Shown here: piece after piece, positions 46,404 to 57,519 of the stretch
Layout of the letters: each line of letters begins with the position of its first letter
How positions within the stretch are numbered: the first letter of the stretch is position 1
DNA from: Guillardia theta CCMP2712
Taxonomy: Eukaryota > Cryptophyceae > Pyrenomonadales > Geminigeraceae
Length of the DNA: 62,701 bases
Assembly: GCF_000315625.1 (NCBI RefSeq)
Contig: NW_005434547.1
Location: forward strand, 86,140 to 148,840
Direction: 5' to 3'
Notes under the pieces: generated by a model
The model's database searches: none
Seen by the model: the letters and a program-made list of their open reading frames with translations, nothing else
Told to the model about the DNA's origin: nothing
Position numbers and translations under genes: made by a program

Positions 46404-48868
46404 ATGCGGCGAGCGGCTTCGGGGGCAGCGGCCATGGCGCTGCTGCTCACAATCGCGTTGCTCATGCAGGAAGGGCGACGAGAGGAAGAAGAGCAAGTGC
46501 CGGAAGACGTGGGACAGGTGAAGATACAGCATGAATCTCTCGATCGTGGGGAGAAGGAGCTGAAATGGCCGAAATGGAGACAAAGTTTTTCATGGCCGGG
46601 GAGGAAGGGAGTGGAGGAGCTTCAGGAAGATGAGAAGGGAGGAGGAGGGAAGTACTCGAGAACTCAGTTGCTGCTCTCGGATGACAGGAAAGCGCTCGCT
46701 CTCTCCCGCCTTGCGAGGAAGAACATGCAAGACTTGATGAGAGAGCACATGGATGGAAAAGCTGCCATTGAGGGGAGGCTGCTGAAGGAAGAGGCTTCTC
46801 GACAGATCGACCATGAAGAAGCGCAGGATCTGGAAGCAGAGCGTCTGAGGTCAGCGATCCATGCTTTCGAGCATGGCGTGCCTGCGGACATCGCGCGCAA
46901 GTTCTCCAGGGTCCGCTCCGAGCTCAAGTCGTCGGCGCAGGGTGTCGGCAGGTATGCAGCATCGTCCTTGAAGAGTGCGCAGAGGGACTTCGAGAGTGCG
47001 CTGAAGGGATCCATGGCGAGGGGGAGGCAGACGCTCCAGTCCTCTGCTTCCTACAACCGCGATCGGTATCCCTCCGGCTACATCGACTGGCAAGCCCGTT
47101 ATGAGAGGTGCTGGCCGCATTGTGCGCCTGAAGACAATGTGTACGATCACATCAGGACATGGAAGTATCCGTATGATGAGCGGCATGGTGGGCACGAGTG
47201 GAAGACATGGAGGATCAAGCCGAGTGGGGTGGATCGGGCGTACCAGAAGGCGGAGCAGAGCGGGAGGAGGGAGCATAGGAGCAAAACGCCCTTGTATCCT
47301 CGCATGAAGGCGAGCGCTGGTTTCGATATGAATGTGTACTGGACGCAAAGTCAGGTTGACCTCCAGTCGGCCGTGAGTGTGGCGGCAGGAAAGAGCAACG
47401 TGTCCTTGTACACAGCACATGTTGACCTCGCTGATCAGCAGCCTTTGCTCAATTCTGTGAGCGAGAGCACCAATGGCCTTGTTGTCTGGAGTGGATTTAT
47501 CTTTGTCAATGCTGGTGGGGAGTACACCTTCACTCTGAACGCAGACAGCGACTCTGCAATCTGGATAGACCATCAACAAGTGACAGCAACAGATGGCGGT
47601 AAAGGCACCGCGACGACATTTCTCCTTCCCGGCTTTCACTTCTTCAAAGCAATATTCTGCAAAGTCTCAGACCGTCACGTCATGACTGTGAGGTCTTTCG
47701 GCCCGGACACCGGCGGCGTGGAGAAACTCGTGGAGGGTTTTCACGACTTCAACCAACTTCCAAGCCCACAGGTAAGAACCTACGTACACTGCCTGCCCTT
47801 ACTCCCCCTTCTCTGTGTACCTCACATGCAGAAGCAGAGCCTCGAAGGCGGAATTGTTTGACATGACTGTGACAGGAGCCACACGAGAGTCCGGCATCGT
47901 CACAGGCGTCCGCCCCCCATCAAGATCCCGACGCCCCGGCAAGCTCCCACTCGTCGTTCCATCACGTCGAACCTGAAAAGAACGTTTGGGATCATATCAC
48001 CGACCAGTTTGACTCGCCATCGAGCGGGCGCCGCTGGTCTGATCCTGCAAGTGATCCTCAAGGATACTACGACAATGTCCTTGGGGATGGCAACGATGGC
48101 GACTTTGTCCCCCTCTTCCAGGAAGTTCCATCCCCTGATCCCACCGCTCCTCCTCTGGACCCTCCTACTCCTCCACCGCAGGATCCTCCTTCTCCTTCTC
48201 CGCAGGAAGAGCCTCTTCCTGCTCCAGAGAACTCCCCTGCTACCTCACAGGATCCTGACGCCGACGAAGCATCAGAGTCGGTCGCAGGAGGCAGCAGCTC
48301 CAGGCTGAAGATGAAGGGGAAACTTGAGATCCTCCATCAGCTCGCTAGCAGGAAGGCCGCGGCATCTTTGAAGATACCCATGGTCCGAACAAGCCCGGAG
48401 GCTCCGGTTGCCAAGAAGTCCAGCAGGAGCTCAGCTCTGAATCAGCCACATCATCAGGCCGTGGGACGGAAGGGCATGAAACAGACTTCGAAGCTGATAG
48501 CTGTTGGAGGATGGGACGCACAAAGTGGTGAGATCTGAGGAGAGCAGGAGGAGAGAGAGGAGAAGGAGGAGGGGCAGGGGCAGGGAGCAGGAGGAGAGAG
48601 AGGAGAAGGAGGAGGGGCAGGGGCAGGGAGCAGGAGGAGAGAGAGGAGCAGGGCAGTTGCTGACGACGAAACTGCAGGCCAGGTTCAGCAGGAGAACATC
48701 AAGCAGATGAAAGTTGTCGGGTAAGACGTCTTCGTTTCTTGCTTCCAGGGCTCGTTACTCACTTGCTCTCCCTCCTCCTTCCGTCCTTGCAGATTTTTCG
48801 CACAACAGGCCGCAAGCTCGTTGACGGGACAGCCACCTGTCGCTGTGGTAGGCAGACTGCCTGATTGA
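46404..48868 (+). CDS. Secreted or lumenal PA14-domain protein (712 aa)
   Basis: Four exons (46404-47771, 47876-48527, 48678-48720, 48793-48868) sum to 2139 nt and close in frame. Residues 1-22 form a signal peptide (RRAASGAAAMALLLTIALLM). Residues 25-210 are charged and helical. Residues 215-300 hold a Trp/Tyr-rich segment (SGYIDWQARYERCWPHCAP, then WKYPYDERHGGHEWKTW). Residues 310-445 read as a PA14-like beta-sandwich: NGLVVWSGFIFVNAGGEYTF, LNADSDSAIWIDHQQV, TFLLPGFHFFKAIFCKV, which match the family's w-G-i-p-SGeYtF, s-DD-rlwiDg and G-h-i-i pattern. PA14 domains commonly bind carbohydrate. Exon 2 encodes a long Pro/Ser/Asp-rich linker (PPLDPPTPPPQDPPSPSP). A cell-surface or lumenal glycan-related role is a plausible inference. 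The intron at 48528-48677 contains a 49-bp minisatellite of GGAG/GGGGCAGG units. Confidence 0.75.
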
Positions 48869-49320
48869 GCTAGCGAGTGACGTTTGCGCAGTCTCGGGTC
48901 GACCAGCGGTCCTTTATCCTCGGAGTCACAGCTCCTGACAAGTCGTCAACCCTGTAGAGGTGCCAAGGAGGACGCGATGTGGAGAAAGAGGAACGATGTG
49001 CGATTGTCCAGGTGCTAAGCAGACCTACGACAAGGGACTTTCTTATTGTTTGCTGTAAATATTATTCTTTGAAATTATGTAAATCCTTCAAACGTGATAT
49101 GAGATGGTCTCTGCAAGAGATAATGTTTTGACGTCATGTGTTTACTTCTTGATTTGTTAAGTGTCCGAAGGAAAAGTGAAGTGGCTTGAGGACAGGGCTG
49201 GCAACCTGAAGCTATCGATTTGACTGTTTGGTACATAGTTCATTCTATACAACAAAAACCTTAAAGAGGGATGGGTTAGTATGTCAGTATTGATCTCTTC
49301 CGCAAGTTCGCAGAAGCTGG

Positions 49321-49969
49321 TTAGTTGAGGCTTGCAATGCCCCTCAGGAGGAGGACTTCATACGTGTTCCCGGTGTTCTTAGATTTGAACTCCAGCTCTA
49401 CCTTTTTCACAGACAAGATGTAAACCCCTCACTCTGACAACAATCCCAGCAGCATTACCTTGGATCCAGTCGGTCCAAGGAGAACTTCTGCTAATTCAGC
49501 GAGCTTCTTTCCGTACACGTTCTCGCCATCGACCTTGAGTATAATGTCTCCCACCTACAACATCTTTGAGTTGAAGCGCATGCATCCACCGCAACTGCAG
49601 AAGTTGCTAACGGCAGCCAGCCACCTGAATCTTGCCGCACTTGTGCGCTGGTGAGCTCGTCAGCAACGACTTGACTTGGAGGGCCCCCGGATCAGTCGAG
49701 CACTTCTGAAAGTACGCCCCGATGCCAACCCTGTCTGCTGTAGCAGTTGTTTCCTGCGGGATGAATCGGTCATACAACAACCCTGCTCTCGCTCCTTCCT
49801 CACATGGGGACTAGTGAAGCTCACAATCTCTCCTTCCTAGCAGACTAGATCAGACAGAGGTCAGTGAAAGGAGACACGTCGAGACCTTTCGAGGGACTCG
49901 AGAGATCTGTCTCTCAGTCTGCTGCTTGACATCGTTTCTCTTGGCGCAACAGCTCTGTTCAGCTCCCAT
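49321..49969 (-). CDS. Small PDZ-domain protein with predicted N-terminal dual acylation (133 aa)
   Basis: Five exons in phase: 49969-49886, a 12-nt microexon 49836-49825, 49753-49625, 49554-49459 and 49401-49321. The N terminus, MGAEQSCCAKRND, offers Gly2 for myristoylation and Cys7/Cys8 for palmitoylation, predicting membrane anchoring. Residues 39-133 are a PDZ domain: VGIGAYFQ in place of the carboxylate loop, LTSSPAHKCGKIQVGDIILKVDGENV (the classic A-x-x-G-x-I-x-x-GD-I-L-x-V-(D/N)G block), LLGPTGSKVELEF, and a final strand YEVLLLRG just before the stop. It consists of an anchor plus one PDZ module and nothing else. The carboxylate loop (GIGA) is unusual compared with GLGF. Likely an adaptor; ligand unknown. 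Confidence 0.8.
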
Positions 49970-49974
49970 TTCTC

Positions 49975-50780
49975 CTGTACACCATCAGAAATCGAATGAG
50001 CATGATTCCTGACAGAGGCGAGGGGAAACTATTCTAAAGCATGATGTGCGCAGAATACTTTCACCAGCCAAGTAGTGAAAAACTGTTAGGACGAATTGGA
50101 TCCAACACCACATTTTGACACCATCCATCTCGCCTATCTAGAATTCTATTGCCTCTGTTCAATTTATCCTAACTCCTGTATTTCATCCTCTCCTAGCTGC
50201 ATAAGATGATCATCGTCTTCGAAACTGCAGATATTCGTTCACAGTGGTAGCTCGTGTCCTACGAGACTCTCCTAAACAAGTTCACAACCTAGAAAATTCT
50301 CATCTCAGTCTGGTTTGTTGCGCTCATCTTTACACGTTTATATCTTGGATTTCAGGAGCCACACAAAGACGATAGCCGGGGAGCTTTCTAGCTTGTCTGG
50401 CACCATTTGGCTCCTGACAGTTTTTGTTCCAACAACCTTTTCCTGTCCCATGTGACAATATTACAAGCAATGAGGTATGATCTGCTTGACAACCAGCACA
50501 AAGATTGACCATCCTTGTTCTGCAAGCACGTCTATATCCTGCTCCCAATCCATAACATTGACGTTGTCACTCTGTGCCTCTTCCTCGAATGCACCGAGTC
50601 TCTTTGCCTTGTCTCTGTTGCCAAGTTCAGCTAGCCTCCATCACCATCTTCTGCTGATCAACTTTCACGAGGAATGCCTTGTATCTTCTATCCTGTACGG
50701 CATTCCTCGTTTCTCATCTTCCTTCCTCTACTCTTGCATGGCTCTTCGCTATGGTTGCATTTTCCGGGCCTTCATCGCCA
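49975..50780. other. No gene recognised
   Basis: Unbiased sequence with short frames only; nothing supportable. Confidence 0.4.
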
Positions 50781-50789
50781 CAAATCAAA

Positions 50790-51560
50790 TATCGACCCTA
50801 CCTCCCTGCAAACCCTACCCCACTCCTCCTACCGTAGTACCCCATTTTGATATCGTTATCACCCCTGTGTTCTCTATCCCCTTCCCTTGTATTTCACCAC
50901 CCCCTCCCTGCAAAATAACCCCCACCCCTCCCAGTACTAAGTTTGAAACTTGTTACACCCGACCGGCGGACCGGGTGCCCGCGGCAGTGCCAGGAATCGG
51001 AGGGGACCTATCCTCGGACCCCCTCTTCTGACCGTGCCTACCCTCTAGGCTTACCACCTCTGGGCCGGGGGCTTCGCGCCACTAGAACTGATCGGACCCA
51101 CCCCTTTGCAAGTAATCATGGCAAGTTCGATGAAGTACCCCCTCCCCCCGGTAGGCTTGGCCGGTCGGTCACGGTGCCAGTTGGCAGCGGCGGCCGCGCG
51201 TTGAAACGGCCGGCACTTCCGTCCGATCCGGGGCCGCGCCCCCCGAGCCCGGCCGGCCCGGATCGCCGGATCGCCGTGACACTCGGCCCGGAGGCTCAGT
51301 GCCGACCGGGGGGGGGCGCCGGGCCGTCGGCACTGAGTCACGGTCACCGATCCGAGGCGGGCGGTTCGCCGTGACGGTCACCGTACGCCCCGGGTCACGG
51401 TACACCGAGTGTCACCCGGTGACCGGCGCCTGCTGGCACCGTGACCCCGGCCGGGCGTCCCGGGCCCGGCCGGAGTCACCGACTCGAGTCCTCGGATCCG
51501 ACGGTCACCACGCCGGTACGCGGCCCGGCCTTCAAGTACTGCGCAACTTGATGAATCAGA
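50790..51560. repeat. C-rich word cluster (50790-50945) and GC-rich island 5 (50960-51560)
   Basis: TACCCC/CCACCC-type words lead directly into a block of GGCCGG, CGGTCAC, GCACTGAGTCACGG and CCGATCCG words. The junction is near the words GAAACTTGTTACACCCGACC. No AT-rich motif was seen here. Confidence 0.7.
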
Positions 51561-51908
51561 GTCTTACAGAGCGTTCAGTGTCGAGAGTTCCAAGGCAGGC
51601 CTCACCGTCGGCTAGTCCTGGCACAGTACGGTACGGTATGTGTGTTTAGCCTGAGAATCCGATCCATTACACTCATGACAAAAAGAGAGTTTCTTTCCAT
51701 GCAATCGTATGCTTCATTTTCATTTGTGTTATGCCAAGAAGTTCTGATCAGCTCGCTGTCATCTATCATCTGCAACTTTCATATCACCATAGTTTATTAA
51801 AATCAAAACCAGCACTCAAAGCACAAACAAAACAACCCAGCATAATCAAATTGCAGTGCGGCAAAAGAACAAAACAATGAAACCTACAAACAAAGACTGA
51901 CAAAGACT

Positions 51909-52382
51909 TCATGCAGGACTACGACCGGTGCAAGCTGACTGCTCCACATGGTCCAGCGCCTCGTTTAAAAGGTCTGCATCTAAGCCAATTCTCCATTGCA
52001 GAAAAAACTGCTGCTGCTTCCCCTCTCCAATCAAGCCAACGAGTGCCTGGTTTCTTTGTTCAATAGCCATGAGGTCTTGCCTTCCAGACATGCTATCACT
52101 ATCATCATGGTGATCTATCTTCATCAAATCACTGCAATCATATTTGCTCCAGCTGCGAATCCGACAATATGGCCATTTGTCGAACCCCAGTCGGCGGCAA
52201 GCTTTCTTGAGGGCTGTCAACGAGATACCCAACTTGGTTGCGGCATCTACCTGCTTGAGTTGCTGAAGCTGCATGATGTCCTCTCTCTTGATCTCCACTG
52301 TTGGGTTGGGCTTTCCGTTGTTTCGTCTCGTGGATATGGTAATGCTATTCGGCCTTGGAACGGCACTTGCTACTTTCGTCAT
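51909..52382 (-). CDS. RWP-RK domain protein (157 aa), probable transcription factor
   Basis: Starts MTKVASAVPRPNSITI. Residues 30-78 form the RWP-RK domain: EIKREDIMQLQQLKQVDAA, TKLGISLTALKKACRRLGF and DKWPYCRIRSW. These match the family's L-x-x-(Y/H)F-P-x-x-A-A-x-x-L-G-x-x-x-T-x-L-K-x-x-C-R-x-x-G-I-x-R-W-P-x-R-K. The diagnostic motif is altered (KWPYCR), with conservative R to K and K to R changes and Cys replacing the first Arg of RK. The domain is plant- and protist-typical; members regulate nitrogen responses and gametogenesis. The rest is hydrophilic (DHHDDSDSMSGRQD) with a C-terminal amphipathic helix (QWRIGLDADLLNEALDHVE). There is no PB1 domain. The frame upstream of this Met is open but low-complexity, so 52382 is the preferred start. 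Confidence 0.85.
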   Translation of the reverse strand: MTKVASAVPRPNSITISTRRNNGKPNPTVEIKREDIMQLQQLKQVDAATKLGISLTALKKACRRLGFDKWPYCRIRSWSKYDCSDLMKIDHHDDSDSMSGRQDLMAIEQRNQALVGLIGEGKQQQFFLQWRIGLDADLLNEALDHVEQSACTGRSPA

Positions 52383-52754
52383 TCTTCCGGTTTTCGCACT
52401 ATGGCGCAACAGGCAAGAAGCAGAGAGCCCAAGATAGAGACTGATGACACTAGAGACCTTGGTGCACAGAGTGCCAGCTGAATTCGGTCCAACGATCCAA
52501 GTAGCAGAAGAGGATGGGAAGAAATAAAGGAACGATAGCAACAAGTTGGCCACAACAATGGCTGGAAGACACTGTCTGGCGGGGAGGGGAAGAATGGACG
52601 AGGAGAGAAAGAGGTATGGAGAGGAGTAGATGTGAGAAAGAGGTGGAGCGAACAAGGATCAAAGCTCAGGGCGGAGGAGCGTTGAACAGGTGAAGCAAGG
52701 GGCCACGAGTTGAAAGGGAGCGAAGGACCAAAACAAGCCGAGGAAAGACCCATC

Positions 52755-54830
52755 GAAAGAGGGGGTGGGGTCATTAAAAGTAGGGTCATTTTAATCTTCA
52801 ATGTCTCGAGAGTACGGGTGGTTTCAGATGATTTTACAATAGGGGTGGGGCACTACAACGGGGAATGCGTGACTCCTTCCGTAAACCAGGGGGTTGGGTG
52901 ATGCTAGAAGGGAGGTCGTAAGTCATGGAACGATCGCCACCAACTGTTGCGATCTCGGTATCCAAATCCGGAGATGCCAAGAAGATTGGTTTTAGCATTT
53001 CGAAAAGGTCTACTTTCGAAGGACTTGTTGGGGTCGTTTACTCAAATATACAAGTTTGTGACTACTGGTATTCTAATATCCAGGTGAAAGATATGTGACA
53101 ACAGCCTATGGTGGCTACACCACCCTACTGAATAGGCACCGCCCACTACCGTGTTGCACTCAAAGGGTGGGGTAGACACAACCGGACACTCGTCAGGGTG
53201 GGGTGCTGAAGTTGAAGCCTGCAAAATGGAGACGTGACTTCGGTACTCCGAGGGGCTCCAATACACATTTGTACCGAGTTTACCACACAGGATCGGATCC
53301 TTCGTTCTTACTAGTATGTGATATAAACTAGTAGCCGCTCTATTAGTACGGGACCGTGCCAGTAGTACTACGGCGTTCTCCCCCTCGAGAGGCCTTGAGT
53401 CAGTCAGCGTTTACACCAATAGTACCAGTAAAGTCAGTACCGTAATTGCCGCCAAGTCCGAGCACTATACTGAACCCGGTACGGTACCCGCTAGCTGAGC
53501 GGCCGGCCAGTGGTCGCCGGGGGGCGCGGCATGATGAGGCCCGGGTCAGGGTACACACTACTGAGGTTGCCGGCCCGGCCGGGCCGGGCCGCCCGGCCGC
53601 CTGGCACCCCGGGCGTGACTCGCCTCACACCGGGTGAGTCACGCGGCCCGGGGGGAGCTTGAGTCATCAGTCAGTGAGGGGCCTCCGGCCGGCTCCCGGA
53701 CTCCGGAGTCCCGGTTCAAACCGTTGGCAAGTTGTTACCGTACAGTGACGGCCATCAACTTGCCCGAGTCAGTGGCTCCGGCGGACTCGAATCCGACTCG
53801 GAGGCTGATCGGAGACTCGGAGACTCGGACGGACGCCGGGTCGGACTCCCCGCCCCCCGGCGGCGCCGGCGGCCGCCGCAAGCCACGGTTTCAAGTTGGT
53901 CACCGGGCCCAAGTTGAATAGGCCACGGTACTACCCGGCGTACTTCCGAAGTTCCCGGAGTCCGGGCCCGGCCGGAGCCGGGCCTGGAGTCGGCCGGCCC
54001 AGCCGCCGGGGCCCCGGGCGGCCGGGCGGGCCGCCGGGCCGGACTCGGACGGTCCGATCCGGGCCGGCGGCCGCGCGCCGGGCGCGGCCCGGCGGCGCCG
54101 CCGCCCGGGCCGGGCCGCCGCCCGAATTTCGGCCGTGGCCCGGGCCAGTCATGAGTGGCACTGCATGATCCGATGATCCGATGATCGGTCGCCGAATCAG
54201 GCGGCGTCACGGTGCTGACGGCCGAGTCCCGGACGGTCCGGCGGACTCGTACAGCCTGGCTTGAAGCCTCAGCAGCGGCACGGTCCGATCCGATCACTAT
54301 CTGTACGCGGCCTGACTCGGTCCGATCACTGAGAGTCACGGTCGGGCTCGGACTCCACCCTCGGAGGCTCGGACCGTGTGAGTCCCGGGCTCCCCGGCCG
54401 GGCGGCCCGTCGGCGGCCCCGGCGCCGGGCGCGCGGCCGGGCCGTGACTCCGGCCCGCCGCTGAGAGGCGCTCGCCGCGGCGGCCGCGCGCCGCGCGGCC
54501 CGCCGGCGAGCGGCGGAGTCACTGTCCGGCGATCCGCGGCGGCCGGGCCGCGGGCGTACTGACACGGCCTGAGCCTCTTGTCCACAATGATGATTCAATG
54601 ACTCCGAGCACCATGCCAGGCCGGCGTTCAACCCGGCGTACGGTAGTACCGGAGATCATCACGGCGAGGTCACCCCGTCACTCGGACTGGCCGCCGCCGG
54701 CGCGCGGGCCGGGGCGCTGCCACGGACGGTCAGACTTCAGTCCCGGGTCCGTCGCCGTGGGCCGCCGCCGCCGCCGGCCGGGCGGCCCCCCCGGGGGCGG
54801 CGGGCCGCTGCCCGGCCACTGAGGATCGGG
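52755..54830. repeat. G-rich word cluster (52755-53270) and GC-rich island 6 (53300-54830)
   Basis: GGGGTGGGGTC and GGGTGGGGTAG words precede the second-largest GC block. The island contains ACTTCCGAAGTTCCCGG at 53942, a 16-17-base word also present in island 4, as well as GACTCGGA runs and CCGATCCGATC. Its right edge at about 54830 is followed within 40 bp by the AT-rich motif. Confidence 0.7.
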
Positions 54831-54869
54831 CAAACAGTCAGTGCGTCCGAGCGAGAACCAAACCTACTA

Positions 54870-54954
54870 TTCTGATCTTTAAAACTTAACTTTGAGTAAA
54901 GCATCACTATCCTGCCAACTGCTGTCCCCCAAACTTAACTGATACTTTGAGTAA
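54870..54954 (+). repeat. AT-rich motif copy and a degenerate second copy
   Basis: TTCTGATCTTTAAAACTTAA then CTTTGAGTAAA ends at 54900. A looser copy, AACTTAACTGATACTTTGAG, follows at 54932. A C-rich cluster (CCCCACT/TACCCC) continues to about 55130. Confidence 0.65.
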
Positions 54955-55448
54955 TCATTATAATAAACAATGAACCGGATACAAACCTGTGTCCTTTCAT
55001 TGCCGGGTGTTCCCCGACTCTTTCCCACTACCCTCTTCTTGACCTGAAAGTACCCCACTTCTTTCCCTGAAAGTACCCCTCTGCTTCCCCTGAAAGTACC
55101 CCGCCCTTCTCCGTCTACCCCCACTATGATTGAAGCTTGCAGCAGTACGTAAGATGCCTGCTTTGTAAACGGGCGACCCCTTGGAGCCCTACGAAGAAGG
55201 CGAAGGGGACAAGGAGAAAGGTGTAAGAGGGAGGGCTGCTCAGCTGGTATCATCGGCTAAGAGGACAGAAGACAAGCTCCTTGCTCTGGAAGAGAGTTGC
55301 TCTAGGAGAAGCAGCTGTCACAAGGGAAGAGCAGCGTGAGGGACTGTTGAAGAGGCTGGAAGGGCTTGCACGGCACTGTGCGTGAGGGTGATTGAGAACA
55401 GGAGACAGGAAAGAACGAAACAAACATCACAAACACGAGCATACATTA

Positions 55449-56072
55449 ATGTGCCAAGTGGAAGGGATCATTCCGTCCTCAGCTCTTGCCAGTCACTCAG
55501 TGGAAGAGCTGACATGGCATCAGTTCCGGGACATAACCAGCAGCGACACCTTGTATCCGGCGCCCCATCATCATAAGACTCACAGTGTGGTCCTGACCTA
55601 TGATGAGTTCTCCTCCAACGTCCCAGCAGACTTCCTCCTTGATGCCTACCTCGACGGCGTCTCCAGCGACTGGATGGGAGCTGGGCTGTGCATGGACGAT
55701 GGGCCGAGGAAGCATAGTCTCCGACTTTTTGACGATTTTCGATTTCCTTTCACGGATCACAATGAAGAAGATTCGCTCAACTTCAGGGAGGAATGCTCCT
55801 GCTGTGAAAGAGGCAACCTGTGCGACGGGATAGTTTGCACCTATCAGGCCCCTCCTCCTGTTTCCTTCAACACGATCCGGAGCAAGGATGGCAGCAAGTC
55901 TTGGAGGTTTAGGGTTTACAACTCGCAGGGTCCAATCGAGGTCTACTCAGAGGAAGTACACTTGTGGAGAAGGCACAGGAACAGGTGTATGGGGTTACAA
56001 GGACTGCTGTAAGTCCTTCCCAACTGTAACGCTTCTCAACTTGCCCTCAGTCTCATCGATGGTTGTGTTTGA
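55449..56072 (+). CDS. Unknown protein with a Cys cluster (193 aa)
   Basis: Exons 55449-56008 and 56051-56072 join in phase across a 42-bp intron; AATAAA follows at 56119. The start is the first ATG in frame (MCQVEGIIPSSALAS). The product is globular-looking, not low-complexity. It contains SVVLTYDEFSSNVPADFLLD with AYLDGVSSDWMGAG, then a Cys cluster (CSCCERGNLCDGIVC) and a Trp/Arg-rich end (SWRFRVYNSQGPIEVY). The Cys spacing (C-x-C-C-x5-C-x4-C) could bind metal. I recognise no family. Codon third positions and the polyadenylation signal support a real gene. Confidence 0.6.
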
Positions 56073-56118
56073 TTGAAAGTGAGAACAATGATACCGGTTG
56101 ATGCTTGTCATAGTAAAG

Positions 56119-56124
56119 AATAAA
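56119..56124 (+). terminator. Polyadenylation signal AATAAA
   Basis: Lies 47 bp after the stop codon of the Cys-cluster gene. Confidence 0.5.
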
Positions 56125-56300
56125 TCATTTAATACACCTCATCCCGTCTCCCATCTTCATCCTTGTCTAAGGAGAACCACACTCTAATCACACCTGTCAT
56201 CACCCCTGGTAAATCCCTCACGTCCCTCCTCAGTCCGCTCGCATCATTCTCGCAAAGCATGTCTTTCTTCTCAATGCTGCTCGTGCTCTTTCCAGAGTGA

Positions 56301-57429
56301 TTACTGCTGCTTCTTCTCCTGCACCTGCTCCTCTCGTGCCTTCACAGCAGGAGGGACAATCATCTGTAACAAATATCGATCACCGCCATGCCTGAGCCAA
56401 GGAGCAACTCTCCTTAGCTGAGACCAGGAGGGCCCCGGTAACATACCCGAGCATCCCGCAGCCTTGCGAACAGGAGTTTCAGGAGAAATGAAGACGAAGA
56501 GTTGGAAAAGGAGGAGGAAAAGGAGGATGGAGATGAGGTGGAAGAGGAGAAGAAGGATGAGGTGGAAGAGCAGTTGGACGAGGAGGGGGCAGATGAGGAG
56601 GGGATAAGCACAAGTTAGATCAGAACTGACCACATTGCAGCAAGATCGCACTATGGAGATCAAGATACCCTTGCAGGTAGTGAATCTGTTGGAAACAACC
56701 AATCACAATGAGGGAATAGCAGGCAAGTCATCCATACAGCAATCCCGAAGGCGAGGAATATGACAGCACTCGACGAATTCTTCGCATTTTTGGCCAAATG
56801 CGTGTGTGAAAAAAAACAGCTACAAGGTAATCAGCAAACACAGCAGGAAAACTTGACAAGGATGTTCCTTACCCTCCCATCAAGAAACCAAGAATCATCT
56901 GCGAGTACATCAAATGTTTGCCGTTGTCGTAGAGGTTTAGGAAGCCGATGCTTGCTTGCACCAGGCCAATCACTGGAACCATCCTGCCATGGATATGAGA
57001 GCCTCCCTTTGGAACACTGTCGCTACCAAAAGGGGATGCCAAACTCCAACTCGAGCTCCCGAGCAAGAATCCCCTGATGATGATGAGCAAGTCAGAAGGT
57101 TTGCAGTGATGTAGCACGAGGGACGGGGAAGGGAAGAAGCGTCAGGGGTAGGAAGAGGGAGAGGAGAATGGGGAGGGGCAAGGAGATAGGAAGAAAAGAG
57201 ATGGTGGGAGAGGTGTGGCAGCGAGAGGAGTGGGGGCAAGGGGGGGTGGCAGGGGAGGGGAGGGGGAGGGGGGGGGGGGTTTCGTCATGCAGCTACCTTG
57301 AAGAAGTCAGAAGTGAAGAGAAATGCCATGAAGCCGAGGATACCTGTCTCAAGTAGCCTTGCAGGCAGGAAGTCAATACAGGAGCACTTCCTGCTCTGCC
57401 ATCCTAGCTTGTATGGGAAACCCCATTTG
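56301..57429 (-). CDS. Small multi-pass membrane protein, possibly DoxX-like
   Basis: Exons 57429-57297, 57073-57027, 56983-56873 and 56819 to about 56774 chain in phase. The product reads CIDFLPARLLETGILGFMAF with LFTSDFFK, GILARELELEFGIPFW, VIGLVQASIGFLNLYDN, and NSSSAVIFLAFGIA, giving about four hydrophobic helices. The pattern helix-K-then-short linker-helix with a G-x-x-x-G-L-x-N/L second helix recalls the DoxX/TMEM35 fold, but I am not certain. Downstream, a likely exon near 56690-56640 and the final exon ending KAREEQVQEKKQQ-stop at 56301 are plausible, although phase across the 3' exons does not resolve cleanly. The first exon is not identified; the chain begins after an AG at 57430. 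Start and C terminus are therefore uncertain. Confidence 0.5.
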
Positions 57430-57460
57430 CTGTGTGTTGAGGGCTATAGTGCAGGCGGAT

Positions 57461-57506
57461 GATGTGATGGGTAAACGTTCATCGATGTGATGGGTAAACG
57501 TTCATC
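57461..57506. repeat. Perfect 23-bp tandem duplication between divergent genes
   Basis: GATGTGATGGGTAAACGTTC plus ATC occurs twice in a row with no difference. It lies between the membrane-protein gene (minus) and the small gene starting at 57520 (plus), so it is in the shared promoter or 5' UTR. Confidence 0.9.
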
Positions 57507-57519
57507 TCAGAAGGGCGAA

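Noticed and set aside
51909-52655. Longer 248-codon version of the RWP-RK protein
   Set aside because: The extra N-terminal part is Leu/Ser/Pro-rich leader-like sequence; the Met at 52382 is the better start.
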